From assembly GCA_934675625.1 (NCBI GenBank), contig CAKURH010000081.1, positions 1 through 17,045 on the forward strand: a stretch of 17,045 bases of DNA, read 5' to 3'. The stretch is from an uncultured Kiritimatiellota bacterium. GTDB lineage: Bacteria; Verrucomicrobiota; Kiritimatiellia; RFP12; UBA1067. Below the pieces are notes generated by a model. It was not told the DNA's origin. It made no database searches and saw only the letters and a program-made list of their open reading frames with translations. Made by a program: the position numbers and the translations under genes. Of this stretch, positions 1 through 7,649 are shown piece by piece. How positions within the stretch are numbered: the stretch's first letter is position 1; every line of letters starts with the position of its first letter.

Positions 1-952
1 TCCAGATCGTCTTCGCGCCCAGCGCCTGGATAAACGGCAGATAGCCCTGCGCGGCGTTGAAACCGCCCGCGTCCGACGCGTCGAATTCGGCCTTGCCGCG
101 CGGATGGTTCGAGTAGACGACTTGCCGCCGCATCCGACTTTCGGGACGGTCTGCCGGCGGCACACGCCCGACCGTGCGATACCAGTCGTGCAGGGCGAGC
201 AGGGCGTCCTCGTCCGTTCCCTTCCCGAAGACGAGCCAGTCGTCTCCGACCTGCTGGGGCTGGCCCGGATGCGCATAGCCGCGCGCGTAAAACGACGTGC
301 TGAGGCGGAACCCGTCGGCCCGTTCCGTCACGTGCGTCTTCGCGGAGTCAGAATAGGGCTGGAGCGTGTCGAGGCAATGGGCCACGTTCAGCCCCGCGCC
401 GTTGTCGCCGACCACCGGGGCGACCGTCCAGCCGTAGGCCGTACGATATCTTCCCGCCTGGAAATCGCCCTGCGCGTAACGGCGCGGCGGATAGGAACAC
501 GGCAGGAAGTAGCCGCCCTTCGGCGTCGCGCAGACGACCTTGCCCGCCGCGAGCGTCACGCCGTTGAACTTCCGCTTGTCGGTCGCCGTCGTCTCGAAGG
601 TCAGCCACCGGCGCACCATTCGCCTATCGGTCAAAAGAACGTGATGCACCCGCACACGCCAAGCCCCCGTCACGTAGGTCGCCGTAAGCGTCCCGTCGGG
701 TTCCTGTACGACGCCTTCAAAGCGCTCCGGCTCGGTCCGGGCGTCGAAGCCGTCCGGCCCGCCTTCGCCGACCGCCACGACGCGCGGCACCGCCGGATCC
801 GGCACAAGGCGCACCGCGCCGTCCGCCGCATACGTCGCCGCGCCCGTGCGGTCGTCAAACGAAATCTCCAGCCGGGCGTCCCCGAACGACGCGGCTCCCG
901 CCACGCCGCCGAGCATCGCCACCAGACCACCAACCGTCCATCGCCAATCCAT
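1..952 (-). CDS. Secreted glycoside-hydrolase-like protein, N-terminal 317 residues (3' end outside window)
   Basis: The frame is open from an ATG at 952 to the window edge, so the protein is at least 317 residues and incomplete. It begins with a signal peptide (hydrophobic VGGLVAMLGGVAGAA, likely cut near residue 21). Residues 22-230 are rich in beta-strand pattern with many aromatics, like the beta-sandwich that precedes the catalytic barrel in several glycoside hydrolases. From about residue 265 (LHDWYRTVGRVPPADRP, then QVVYSNHPRGK) it enters what looks like the first strand of a TIM barrel, ending with PFIQALGAKTIW, which resembles the first barrel repeat of GH13/GH36-type enzymes. No catalytic residues are in view, so substrate and family cannot be fixed. 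An AAGGGA-like Shine-Dalgarno precedes the start, and only 14 bases separate it from the upstream SUMF1-fold gene, so it is co-transcribed. Reading it as a carbohydrate-active enzyme is inference. Confidence 0.6.
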   Translation of the reverse strand, partial: MDWRWTVGGLVAMLGGVAGAASFGDARLEISFDDRTGAATYAADGAVRLVPDPAVPRVVAVGEGGPDGFDARTEPERFEGVVQEPDGTLTATYVTGAWRVRVHHVLLTDRRMVRRWLTFETTATDKRKFNGVTLAAGKVVCATPKGGYFLPCSYPPRRYAQGDFQAGRYRTAYGWTVAPVVGDNGAGLNVAHCLDTLQPYSDSAKTHVTERADGFRLSTSFYARGYAHPGQPQQVGDDWLVFGKGTDEDALLALHDWYRTVGRVPPADRPESRMRRQVVYSNHPRGKAEFDASDAGGFNAAQGYLPFIQALGAKTIW

Positions 953-966
953 GCCGTCCCTTTCGT

Positions 967-2226
967 TCAGTCCTGCGTCGCCACGGGCCCGTGGCACATC
1001 ACGCGGAAGCCGACGCTGTTGACGCCGCTGCTCCAGTACCAGCGTGCCGCACTCGTTCCATAGGCCGCCGCGTCCCGCCAGCCGCCACCACGCCGGATGT
1101 AGGTGTTGTTCTTGTTCGCGTCGCCCGCCTCGGTCATCGGGTTCGCCCAGTTGCACGGGTCAATCGCCTCGCCCGCCGTGCGCGCCTGTCCGTAGTTGAC
1201 CTCGTGATAGCAGTCAACGCACCACTCGGAGACGTTGCCGTACATGTCGTAGAGGCCAAAGCCGTTCGGCGCAAGCGAGCCCACGCGCTGCGTGCCGCCG
1301 TCCGCCGGCGCGGTTCCCGGCGCGGGCGACGAACCGCTGCCCGCGCGCCCGAGAACCGCTTCGGGCTGAACGTCGTCCGTGCCGTTGCAGTAGCGCGTGG
1401 TCGTCCCCGCGCGGCAGGCATACTCCCACTGCGCCTCGGTCGGCAAGTCGAAGTCCAGCGCCGCGACCTGGCGCAGCCGGCCCATGAACGAGCCCTCAAA
1501 CGGCGCGCCCGGCGCAAAATGCGCCATCCTGTCGTTTGCATTCGCGCGCACCTCGAAGTAGGAGGCCGACTCGACCGGGCGCGTCGCACGGTCAACCATG
1601 AAGTAGCCCTTGTAGTCTCCCATCACGTGCCGCCACTGTTCCTGCGTCACCTCGAAGACGCCGATCCAGTAGTCGTCCTGCAGCGCCACCGGATGACGCG
1701 GCGCGACCGTGTCGCCGTCCGTGCCCATGTCCCACAGGCGGTGCGCCGCCGGAATGCGCCGCAGCAGCAGCTTCGACGTGCGGTAGAGGTCGGAGCCAAT
1801 GCCTTCCGGCAGGTCGTTCGTCGAAACGTAAAGCCGCACGACGCCACGCGTCTCGCCCGCGAGATCCACCGTCAGGTAGTCCGGCGGCACGTTCGCCGCA
1901 CGCGCCGTCAGGCGGACGGACAGCTCAGGAGCGCGGACACCCGGCCAGCTGGACAGCGGATTCCAGACGATGCTTTTGCCCGTGCCCGGCGCCACGTAGG
2001 CCCCGACGTCGCCTTGCGCATTGGCAAAGTGCGCGTACCCAATCGAAACGCCGTTCGTCAGAACGTCCATCTGTACGGCGGCCAGGCCCCCCGACAGGTC
2101 ATATGTGACCGTGACCCGCCGGCCGCGATCCTGCGAGAGCATGACATTGGCGATTTCAGGGACGGACGCGACGGACGCGCCGCAGACCGCAACCGAGCTC
2201 AAGACGGAAAGGACTTTCTTCTTCAT
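967..2226 (-). CDS. Secreted SUMF1/FGE-fold protein, paralogue A (419 aa)
   Basis: The signal peptide is at residues 1-20 (MKKKVLSVLSSVAVCGASVA). Residues 22-108 form a beta-domain (QDRGRRVTVTYDLSG, then GDVGAYVAPG), and a linker with PPDYLTVDL and SDLYRTSKLLLRRIPA leads to a C-terminal SUMF1/FGE-sulfatase domain at about 155-412. Domain hallmarks are WIGVFEVTQEQW, FDLPTEAQWEYACRAG, GLYDMYGNVSEWC and RRGGGWRD...GFRVMC. In true formylglycine-generating enzymes the GGS segment carries a CxxxxC pair; here the aligned stretch GGGWRDAAAYG has neither cysteine, so catalytic oxygenase activity is unlikely. A perfect AGGAGGT Shine-Dalgarno lies five bases before the ATG and fixes the start. It is the third of three tandem paralogues, 16 bases after paralogue B. 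The family is known to be greatly expanded in Kiritimatiellota and Lentisphaerota. A role in surface binding (the fold is related to C-type lectins) is inference. Confidence 0.85.
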   Translation of the reverse strand: MKKKVLSVLSSVAVCGASVASVPEIANVMLSQDRGRRVTVTYDLSGGLAAVQMDVLTNGVSIGYAHFANAQGDVGAYVAPGTGKSIVWNPLSSWPGVRAPELSVRLTARAANVPPDYLTVDLAGETRGVVRLYVSTNDLPEGIGSDLYRTSKLLLRRIPAAHRLWDMGTDGDTVAPRHPVALQDDYWIGVFEVTQEQWRHVMGDYKGYFMVDRATRPVESASYFEVRANANDRMAHFAPGAPFEGSFMGRLRQVAALDFDLPTEAQWEYACRAGTTTRYCNGTDDVQPEAVLGRAGSGSSPAPGTAPADGGTQRVGSLAPNGFGLYDMYGNVSEWCVDCYHEVNYGQARTAGEAIDPCNWANPMTEAGDANKNNTYIRRGGGWRDAAAYGTSAARWYWSSGVNSVGFRVMCHGPVATQD

Positions 2227-2242
2227 GACAGACCTCCTGTTT

Positions 2243-3502
2243 TCACTTCTGAACGGCCCCGGTGCAGATCACGCGGAAACCCGTACCCTGAAAAAACCTG
2301 TTCCAGTAATAGCGGCTTGCGCTACGACCCTCCGACGCCAGGCCACGATAGGATCCCCCGCGACGGACACGATAGTTCGACTCGGCCTCTGCCGTGCAGA
2401 GCGGATCGACCAAGACCCCTTCCAGCGACGCGAAGCCGTAGTTCGCCGCAACATAGGAATCGCGGCACCATTCGTAGACGTTGCCGTGCAAGTCGTAAAG
2501 CCCCCAGGCGTTCGGCTCGCGCGAACCGACCCGCAGGAGGCTCGCGCCCGATGCGTCATCCGTCGTGTAGCCGTTGAAGTCCTTGAAGCTCCCGACGTCC
2601 GCGACGGGAAGCTTGTCGTTGCCGTTGTTGTAGGAGCTCGTCGTGCCGGCGCGGCAAGCGAACTCCCACTGCGCCTCGGTCGGGAGGTCGAAGTCCAGCC
2701 CCGTCTTCGCGCGCAGAATGCCGAGGAACGAGCCCTCGACCGGCGCCGCCGTGCGGAACGCGCCCTCGGCAACGGTCTCGTTCGCCGCCGTCGCGGCGTC
2801 CTTGTCGCGGATGCTGCCGAACACGTTGTCCACCGGCTTGAGCGGATCGACATTTGCCGAATAGGTCGGATTCTTTCCGGTGAGGTGCGCATACTGCGCC
2901 TGTGTCGTCTCGAAGACGGCCATCCAGTAGTCCTTCGTCAGCACGACACGGTGCTGAACCTCTTCGGCCACACGCCTGGCTTCGGTTGAGGGCGAGCCCA
3001 TGTTCCAGACGACGCCTGCCGCCGGAATGCGCCGCAGGACGAGCTTGTCCGTGCGATAGACGTCGTTCGTGAGACCGCCGTAGGGCAGAGCTTCCGCACA
3101 CGCGAAATACCGCACGTCGCCTAAGCGGTCGGCGGACAGGTCAACGACCAGGTAGTCGGGACCATCCTTCGGCGCCGTCGCCTTCAGGCGCAGCGTGACA
3201 TCCTGCGGATCGCCCGACCAGGCCTTGTCAGGACGCCAGGAGAGCCAACGGTTCTCGCCGACCGCGATGACGCGGTTGACGTCGCCGATGAAGTAGCCGA
3301 GATGCGCACCGTCAATCGGCTCGCCCGCGACGAGAACCTCCGCCGTGACGAGCGCGGCGTCACCCGTGAGCGTGTAGGTGCAGGTGACCTGCCGTGTGTC
3401 GGCATCCTGCGTCCACGCGACATTCGAGAACTGCGGAGCGGCCTGTACCACGCCCAGCGTCAACCCAATTGACAAAACGGACAGATTAGCAAGACGATTC
3501 AT
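2243..3502 (-). CDS. Secreted SUMF1/FGE-fold protein, paralogue B (419 aa)
   Basis: The architecture matches paralogue A: signal peptide (MNRLANLSVLSIGLTLGVVQA, residues 1-21), beta-domain (about 23-108, TQDADTRQVTCTYTLTG and GDVNRVIAVG), linker GPDYLVVDL with YRTDKLVLRRIPA, then SUMF1 domain at about 155-414 (MAVFETTQAQY, FDLPTEAQWEFACRAG, GLYDLHGNVYEWC, VRRGGSYRG, GFRVIC). The sequence aligned with the FGE cysteine pair is GGSYRGLASEG, with no cysteine. The frame stays open upstream to 3748, but that stretch has no coding character and runs through the end of paralogue C. The ATG at 3502 has TGGAG upstream and begins a clean signal peptide, so it was chosen. Fourteen bases separate it from paralogue C. 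Same length as A but clearly diverged, so the duplication is old. Substrate or partner is unknown. Confidence 0.85.
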   Translation of the reverse strand: MNRLANLSVLSIGLTLGVVQAAPQFSNVAWTQDADTRQVTCTYTLTGDAALVTAEVLVAGEPIDGAHLGYFIGDVNRVIAVGENRWLSWRPDKAWSGDPQDVTLRLKATAPKDGPDYLVVDLSADRLGDVRYFACAEALPYGGLTNDVYRTDKLVLRRIPAAGVVWNMGSPSTEARRVAEEVQHRVVLTKDYWMAVFETTQAQYAHLTGKNPTYSANVDPLKPVDNVFGSIRDKDAATAANETVAEGAFRTAAPVEGSFLGILRAKTGLDFDLPTEAQWEFACRAGTTSSYNNGNDKLPVADVGSFKDFNGYTTDDASGASLLRVGSREPNAWGLYDLHGNVYEWCRDSYVAANYGFASLEGVLVDPLCTAEAESNYRVRRGGSYRGLASEGRSASRYYWNRFFQGTGFRVICTGAVQK

Positions 3503-3516
3503 GACCAGACTCCAGA

Positions 3517-4905
3517 TTAGCGGATGATGAGAAGAAAGGCGGGCGGCGTGCTGCGGAACGCGATCGCCGACGAGAGCGCAACGGTGCCGATGCGCCGTTC
3601 GAGCGGTGTGACAGGCGTATCGACGACCGTGGCCACGCCCGCAAGGGATGCCAGAGACTTCGTGTCCATCTGCGCCGGACGGCGCGTCGTGCCCGTGATG
3701 CCGCCACTCGCGCAACGGAAGCCCGTGTTGTCCACGCCACGGTCCCAATAGAGCCGATAGCCGTTATACGTCAGTCCGCCCAACTCATCGCGCCAGCCTC
3801 CGCCACGCCGCACCCGTTGGTTCGAGGGGATCGTGCGATTGACGTAATCCGTCTGCGTGGTCTGCGCATCAGAAAGCCCCATGTCCGCCGCATAGCCGTC
3901 AAGGCACCATTCCCAGACATTGCCGAGCATGTCGTAAAGGCCATAGGCGTTGGGCGGATACGAGCCGACGCGCGCCGTACCGTTCGTGTCGCCGCAGAGG
4001 TAGGCGGCCACCTGCGTCAACCCTGTCGGGAGTCCGCCATTGGCAGCGAAACGTCCAACCGCCAATGCCGAATCGACGCCGGACGGCAGAAGGCTCGACG
4101 AACCCGCACGCGCGGCGAAGTCCCATTGCGCCTCAGTCGGCAGATCGAACGGTAGGGACGGGAAGAGCCCTCGCAGCTTTCCGAAGAACGAGGCGGACGT
4201 CGGCGCGTCCGGCACGGCTGTCGCCGACGTCGGGTCGCCGCGCAACGCCTTGTGGAAGAGCTGCGGAAAGTTCGCCTCAAGTCCGCTCGTGACCGGGCGC
4301 GTCGGCCATGCCGTCGCCTCAGTGAATGCGCCGGGCTCTGCGGACATGGCGCGGCGATACTGCTCCTGCGTCGTCTCGAAGACACCCAGCCAGAAGTCCT
4401 TCGACAGCAGCATCGGATACTTGCCGAGACAGCTGAACGTCTGCCCCGCCGCCGGAATGCGCCGCAGCAGCAACTTCGACGTGCGGTAGAGGTCGGAGCA
4501 GACGCCCTCCGGCACATCATTCGTCGTGACGTAGTAGGAGACCGTTCCAAGGTCGAGGTCGCAGACGAGGTAGTCCGGCGGATCCGCCGGATCCCATGCG
4601 CTGACGGCGAAATCGACGGACACCGCCGACGCGGCCTCCACTCCCGTCGGAGACCAGCAGAACGTGTGCGCACCGTCCGACACCGCCGCGTTGACGTCGC
4701 CCCAGGTGCGCGGCGCGGCGAGCGTTCGCCCGCCCGACGAGACGGCGACCGTGACGATGGCCGCTTCGCTGACCTCGTAGCTGACCGTGACCAGCCGACT
4801 CGCGGCATCCTGCGTGACGCCCGTCACCGTGACCGTCGGCGCCGCGCCCAGCAATCCCGCCGCCAACAGAACGCCGACGCACAATTCTTTTCCGAGTTGC
4901 CTCAT
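3517..4905 (-). CDS. Secreted SUMF1/FGE-fold protein, paralogue C, with C-terminal tail (462 aa)
   Basis: A signal peptide (MRQLGKELCVGVLLAAGLLGAA, residues 1-22) is followed by a beta-domain (24-103, TQDAASRLVTVSYEVSE and GDVNAAVSDG), linker PPDYLVCDL with YRTSKLLLRRIPA, and SUMF1 domain at about 150-400 (LGVFETTQEQY, FDLPTEAQWDFAARAG, GLYDMLGNVWEWC, VRRGGGWRD, GFRCAS). The FGE catalytic cysteines are absent (GGGWRDELGG), and this copy has two extra residues in that loop. Unlike A and B it carries a tail of about 60 residues (405-462) with several hydrophobic stretches, ending FLLIIR; I do not recognise it. An AGGAGA Shine-Dalgarno lies before the ATG. It is the first of the three paralogues, 33 bases after the oxidoreductase gene. 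A role as a sulfatase-maturing enzyme is possible by family name, but the missing cysteines argue against it. Confidence 0.85.
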   Translation of the reverse strand: MRQLGKELCVGVLLAAGLLGAAPTVTVTGVTQDAASRLVTVSYEVSEAAIVTVAVSSGGRTLAAPRTWGDVNAAVSDGAHTFCWSPTGVEAASAVSVDFAVSAWDPADPPDYLVCDLDLGTVSYYVTTNDVPEGVCSDLYRTSKLLLRRIPAAGQTFSCLGKYPMLLSKDFWLGVFETTQEQYRRAMSAEPGAFTEATAWPTRPVTSGLEANFPQLFHKALRGDPTSATAVPDAPTSASFFGKLRGLFPSLPFDLPTEAQWDFAARAGSSSLLPSGVDSALAVGRFAANGGLPTGLTQVAAYLCGDTNGTARVGSYPPNAYGLYDMLGNVWEWCLDGYAADMGLSDAQTTQTDYVNRTIPSNQRVRRGGGWRDELGGLTYNGYRLYWDRGVDNTGFRCASGGITGTTRRPAQMDTKSLASLAGVATVVDTPVTPLERRIGTVALSSAIAFRSTPPAFLLIIR

Positions 4906-4938
4906 GACTTGTTTTCTCCTGTGTTTGGTGGAAGGAAA

Positions 4939-6285
4939 TCAGTTCGGGACGATCGCGCCCTGCGCCCGCAGGACGGCCTTGACCTCCGCGAGCGGCACCT
5001 CCAGCGGCGAGCAGCCCCGCCGCGCGGCAACGGCCGCCGCCGCACCCGCCGCCTGGCCCATCGCCATGCACGCGGCCTCGACGCGAAGTCCCGAATTCGC
5101 CCCACGGTCGCTGCTGACGCACCGACCGGCGACCATCAGGTTCTTCGACCCCTTCGGCACGAGCGCGCGCAACGGCACCGTCGCGACAATGCCCTCGGCG
5201 AGATGCGCCGGACGGATGCCCGTCGTCTTGTCGTGCAGGTCGACTGGGTAGAAGGCGTAGCAGAGCGAATCCGAGAACACGCGTCCGGAGGTGTAGTCCG
5301 TCTGCGTGACCGTGTATTCGCCACGAATGCGGTAGGTCTCGCGGACGCCGACTTCAGGCGACATCGACACGAGCGCCGCGTTTTCGAGGCCGGGGAGACT
5401 GCGGAGGAATCGGTACATGCGCAGCATCGACGCGCGTCCGCGCAGGTTCGTCTCCGTCCGCAGGTCAGCCGTCGAGCTGTCGGCATCATCGACGTAGTTG
5501 GCCGTGTTGCCACGGCACTTCAGGAAGTTGTAGAGTCCCCAGCGCGTGTCATTCGTACGGAGGCGCCCGGTGGCCAGCGCCTCGGTGAACGCGCGCTCCA
5601 AAGCCGCACGATCCAGCCGATCGACGTCTGTGCCCGGTTCGAGCGTGTAGACGAACGTGCCCGGCTGGCGCACGGCGGCCCGTTCACGCGCGAAGCCCGC
5701 AAGCGCGACCACGGCGGCATCGCCCGTGCAGTCCACGACCTGCCGCGCACGAACCGTGCGCGTGTCACCGACCGCCACGACCGAGAGATTCCAGAAGCCG
5801 TTCGTGAAGACAGCCGTCGTCGGCGCGGCATGGTAATGGAGCCGCACGCCCGCCTGCGTCAGCGCCTCCTCGGCCAATGCGACATAGAGCGGCACGTTGA
5901 TCGAGATCTGGTGCTTCCAGTGCGCCGCGCCCGTCGGCTCGCGGAAGTCCGGGAGCGTGCCGCCCGCAAGGGCGACGCAGTTCGTGACCAGCTGATAGCC
6001 GACGCCGTCAATCACCTGCTTGCCCCAAGCGTGAAACAGGCCAGGGAAGTTGACGCCGCCGCTCGTCATCGTGCCGCCGACCTGGAAGCCCTGCTCGACG
6101 ACGACGGTCTGCGCACCCGACCGCGCACTCTGCAAGGCGGCCGCCACGCCGGCCGTGCCGCCGCCCACGATCACGACGTCGCAGTCTTCATCCGGCAACA
6201 CCCCGGCCTCCGCCACCGACAGGCCACCCCAGGCCAAGCCCAGGACGATGCCATACCGCATCCACGTCCTTCTGTCACAATGCAT
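4939..6285 (-). CDS. Exported FAD-dependent oxidoreductase (FAD_oxidored family, 448 aa)
   Basis: A Rossmann FAD-binding motif follows the signal peptide (DVVIVGGGTAGVAAALQSAR, then VVVEQ at the end of the second strand, with GFQVGGTMTSGG after it). The C-terminus has the usual family ending (NLMVAGRCVSSDRGANSGLRV and CMAMGQAAGAAA). The body matches the FAD_oxidored (PF12831) group, many of which are exported proteins in PVC bacteria. The leader MHCDRRTWMRYG followed by IVLGLAWGG and cleavage near AEA has an RR-x-W-M pattern like a Tat signal, which would suit export of a folded flavoprotein; this is inference. The ATG at 6285 was chosen because an AAAGGAAA site lies six bases upstream; the longer open frame to 6351 overlaps the FecR-like gene and is not credible. 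It overlaps that gene by 11 bases. The substrate is unknown; neighbours suggest a carbohydrate-related oxidation. Confidence 0.82.
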   Translation of the reverse strand: MHCDRRTWMRYGIVLGLAWGGLSVAEAGVLPDEDCDVVIVGGGTAGVAAALQSARSGAQTVVVEQGFQVGGTMTSGGVNFPGLFHAWGKQVIDGVGYQLVTNCVALAGGTLPDFREPTGAAHWKHQISINVPLYVALAEEALTQAGVRLHYHAAPTTAVFTNGFWNLSVVAVGDTRTVRARQVVDCTGDAAVVALAGFARERAAVRQPGTFVYTLEPGTDVDRLDRAALERAFTEALATGRLRTNDTRWGLYNFLKCRGNTANYVDDADSSTADLRTETNLRGRASMLRMYRFLRSLPGLENAALVSMSPEVGVRETYRIRGEYTVTQTDYTSGRVFSDSLCYAFYPVDLHDKTTGIRPAHLAEGIVATVPLRALVPKGSKNLMVAGRCVSSDRGANSGLRVEAACMAMGQAAGAAAAVAARRGCSPLEVPLAEVKAVLRAQGAIVPN

Positions 6286-7132
6286 GCTGTTTCCTTTCTG
6301 AAATTCGGACTTCCGACACGCCGGCCAGCAGCGTCTCCCGCAGGGAGCCACCGTCCATGAGGCTCCGATAGCGCCGCCGTGAACCGTCCGCGTCCAGCCG
6401 CACGCCGTCGCACGGCTTCAGGCAGATGTCGCGATCCAGCAGCACGAGCCCGTCCGTCACGAGCAGGTCGGCCGAACGCCCGTCCGATCGAACCACGACG
6501 CCAACCGACGCCTCCGCCACGGCGAGGCTTTGTCCTGCGACCTGGATGTTGATGCGCTGATGCGCGTCCACAAACACGTTGCCGGCGACGACCTCGACCG
6601 TCGCGGCGTCGGGCAGCCGCACCTTCGCCGGGCCGACCGCCGTCACGACGCAACCGTCGCCGACCGAGAAGCGAAGGCGCCCCGACGGCAGGACGAGTTC
6701 CTGCCGCCAGACGCGGTCGCCCGCATGCAGATGATGCCCCGAAGCGGCGGACGAAGCCTCCAAGACCTCGATGGCCGCACCGGGGTTCGCAATTGTCCCC
6801 GGCTCGTATTTCATGATTTCCGGCCTCACGGCATGCGCAAAGGAACGGTTGGCGGAATAGCGCGCCCGGCACAGTTCCAGCTCCTCCTGCGTCAAGGTCA
6901 CCGCCTCGACAGGTTCGACGCGAAGGCAGGGCCCTGTCGGGCGAAGCGCGTATTGCCTCGCGACGACCGCGACGCCGACAGCCAAAAGAAACGCGGCCGC
7001 CGCCTTCAGCCCGCGCGGCAAGCGCGGACGCACCGCACGCGACAGCCGGAAGTGCTCCTCCAGCAGGAAATGGATGCGCAGCTGCCGCAGCGTGTCCGCG
7101 CCCGTCCACAAATCGTCTCGTTTACCGTCCAT
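6275..7132 (-). CDS. FecR-like single-pass membrane protein, probable regulator of the adjacent sigma factor (285 aa)
   Basis: The N-terminal 42 residues are cytoplasmic in character (MDGKRDDLWTGADTL, then basic RLSRAVRPRLPRG), followed by one membrane segment (about 43-60, LKAAAAFLLAVGVAVVA). A periplasmic part follows with a FecR-like beta-rich domain at about 125-235 (AGDRVWRQELVLPSGRLRF, VTAVGPAKVRLPDA, VVAGNVFVDA, VAEASVGVVV). In FecR systems this periplasmic domain senses a surface signal and the cytoplasmic end controls the cognate ECF sigma factor. The ATG at 7132 is chosen because AGGA lies eight bases upstream; longer frames run through the sigma gene and encode low-complexity arginine-rich sequence. 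It overlaps the sigma gene by 11 bases, typical of translational coupling. No TonB-dependent transducer is in the window, so signal input probably differs from classical FecIRA. Confidence 0.75.
   Translation of the reverse strand: MDGKRDDLWTGADTLRQLRIHFLLEEHFRLSRAVRPRLPRGLKAAAAFLLAVGVAVVARQYALRPTGPCLRVEPVEAVTLTQEELELCRARYSANRSFAHAVRPEIMKYEPGTIANPGAAIEVLEASSAASGHHLHAGDRVWRQELVLPSGRLRFSVGDGCVVTAVGPAKVRLPDAATVEVVAGNVFVDAHQRINIQVAGQSLAVAEASVGVVVRSDGRSADLLVTDGLVLLDRDICLKPCDGVRLDADGSRRRYRSLMDGGSLRETLLAGVSEVRISERKQHAL
6290..6297 (-). promoter_or_regulatory. Ribosome binding site deciding the oxidoreductase start
   Basis: AAAGGAAA on the minus strand, with its AGGA core six bases before the ATG at 6285, sits inside the last codons of the FecR-like gene and fixes the start of the exported oxidoreductase. 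Confidence 0.55.
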
Positions 7133-7631
7133 TCTGGGAATCCTGTTTGACCATTGACAAGATCGACGCGTACAAGAACTTGCGTATGCGATAGAGACGC
7201 GAAACGACGGCCTTTTCCGTGAGCCGAAACGCGCGCGCCAGATCGGGGATGCTCTTGCGCCCCGCATATTTCGCCTGAATCAGCGCGAACTCGTCATCCT
7301 GAAGGCGGCGAAGGCTCCGCCGCAACGCCCACATCTGCAAGTCTGAATCAAGGCCTTCCAGCTCATCGGACGCCATCAGGTCAAAGGCCGAATCGTCCAG
7401 GACAAGCCGATCCCGCTCCCGGTCTTTCCGCCAGCGTAAGACCTGGAACTTCGCCAAGGTCTTCGCCCATGGCAGGAACGGACGCGACCGATCGTACGTG
7501 TCGGCCTTGCGCCAGATGTCGGCGTTCGTCTCCTGCAGGATGTCCTCGACATCCTGCAGGTCTTTCGCCAGGGCCGCGATGTAGAGCTTCAGGTCGAACT
7601 GAGCCTTCGTCAGCAGCACGACAAACGCCAT
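7122..7631 (-). CDS. ECF-type RNA polymerase sigma factor (Rhodopirellula/Verrucomicrobium-like, ~169 aa)
   Basis: The sequence shows sigma region 2 (FVVLLTKAQFDLKLYIAALA, DVEDILQETNADIWRKADTY, then PWAKTLAKFQVLRWRKDRERD, the -10-recognising part) and region 4 (LQDDEFALIQAKYAGR, SIPDLARAFRLTEKAVVSRL, RIRKFLY, a helix-turn-helix for the -35 element). The LQETN motif and size match the ECF subfamily common in Planctomycetes and Verrucomicrobia. Three in-frame ATGs exist at 7646, 7637 and 7631. The last has GGCGGA about seven bases upstream and begins directly at the conserved FVxLLT start, so it is preferred; the 7646 start has no ribosome site but lies six bases from a -10 box and would suit a leaderless message. 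It is the first gene of the operon running to position 1, overlapping the FecR-like gene. It probably directs this operon, perhaps including itself. Confidence 0.88.
   Translation of the reverse strand: MAFVVLLTKAQFDLKLYIAALAKDLQDVEDILQETNADIWRKADTYDRSRPFLPWAKTLAKFQVLRWRKDRERDRLVLDDSAFDLMASDELEGLDSDLQMWALRRSLRRLQDDEFALIQAKYAGRKSIPDLARAFRLTEKAVVSRLYRIRKFLYASILSMVKQDSQNGR
7134..7144 (-). promoter_or_regulatory. Ribosome binding site deciding the FecR-like gene start
   Basis: AGGA at 7141-7144 (minus strand) lies eight bases before the ATG at 7132, within the end of the sigma gene. It supports the short 285-residue protein over the longer open frame. Confidence 0.5.
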
Positions 7632-7649
7632 GTCCATTTCCGCCATTCA

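Noticed and set aside
991..2577. Long plus-strand open frames opposite the SUMF1, oxidoreductase, smc and enolase-family genes (for example also 4252-6360, 7710-10223, 11050-13953)
   Set aside because: They are arginine/histidine/valine-rich shadows typical of the antisense strand of GC-rich genes, with no domain, signal peptide or ribosome site.
3503..3748. Longer start for SUMF1-fold paralogue B
   Set aside because: It would overlap the end of paralogue C with non-protein-like sequence and hide a perfect signal peptide beginning at 3502.
967..4905. SUMF1-fold proteins as targets of a diversity-generating retroelement
   Set aside because: Their C-terminal RRGG...GFR region resembles known variable regions, but there is no reverse transcriptase or template repeat in the window, and the three ends differ by ordinary divergence, not by adenine-specific changes that I can see.
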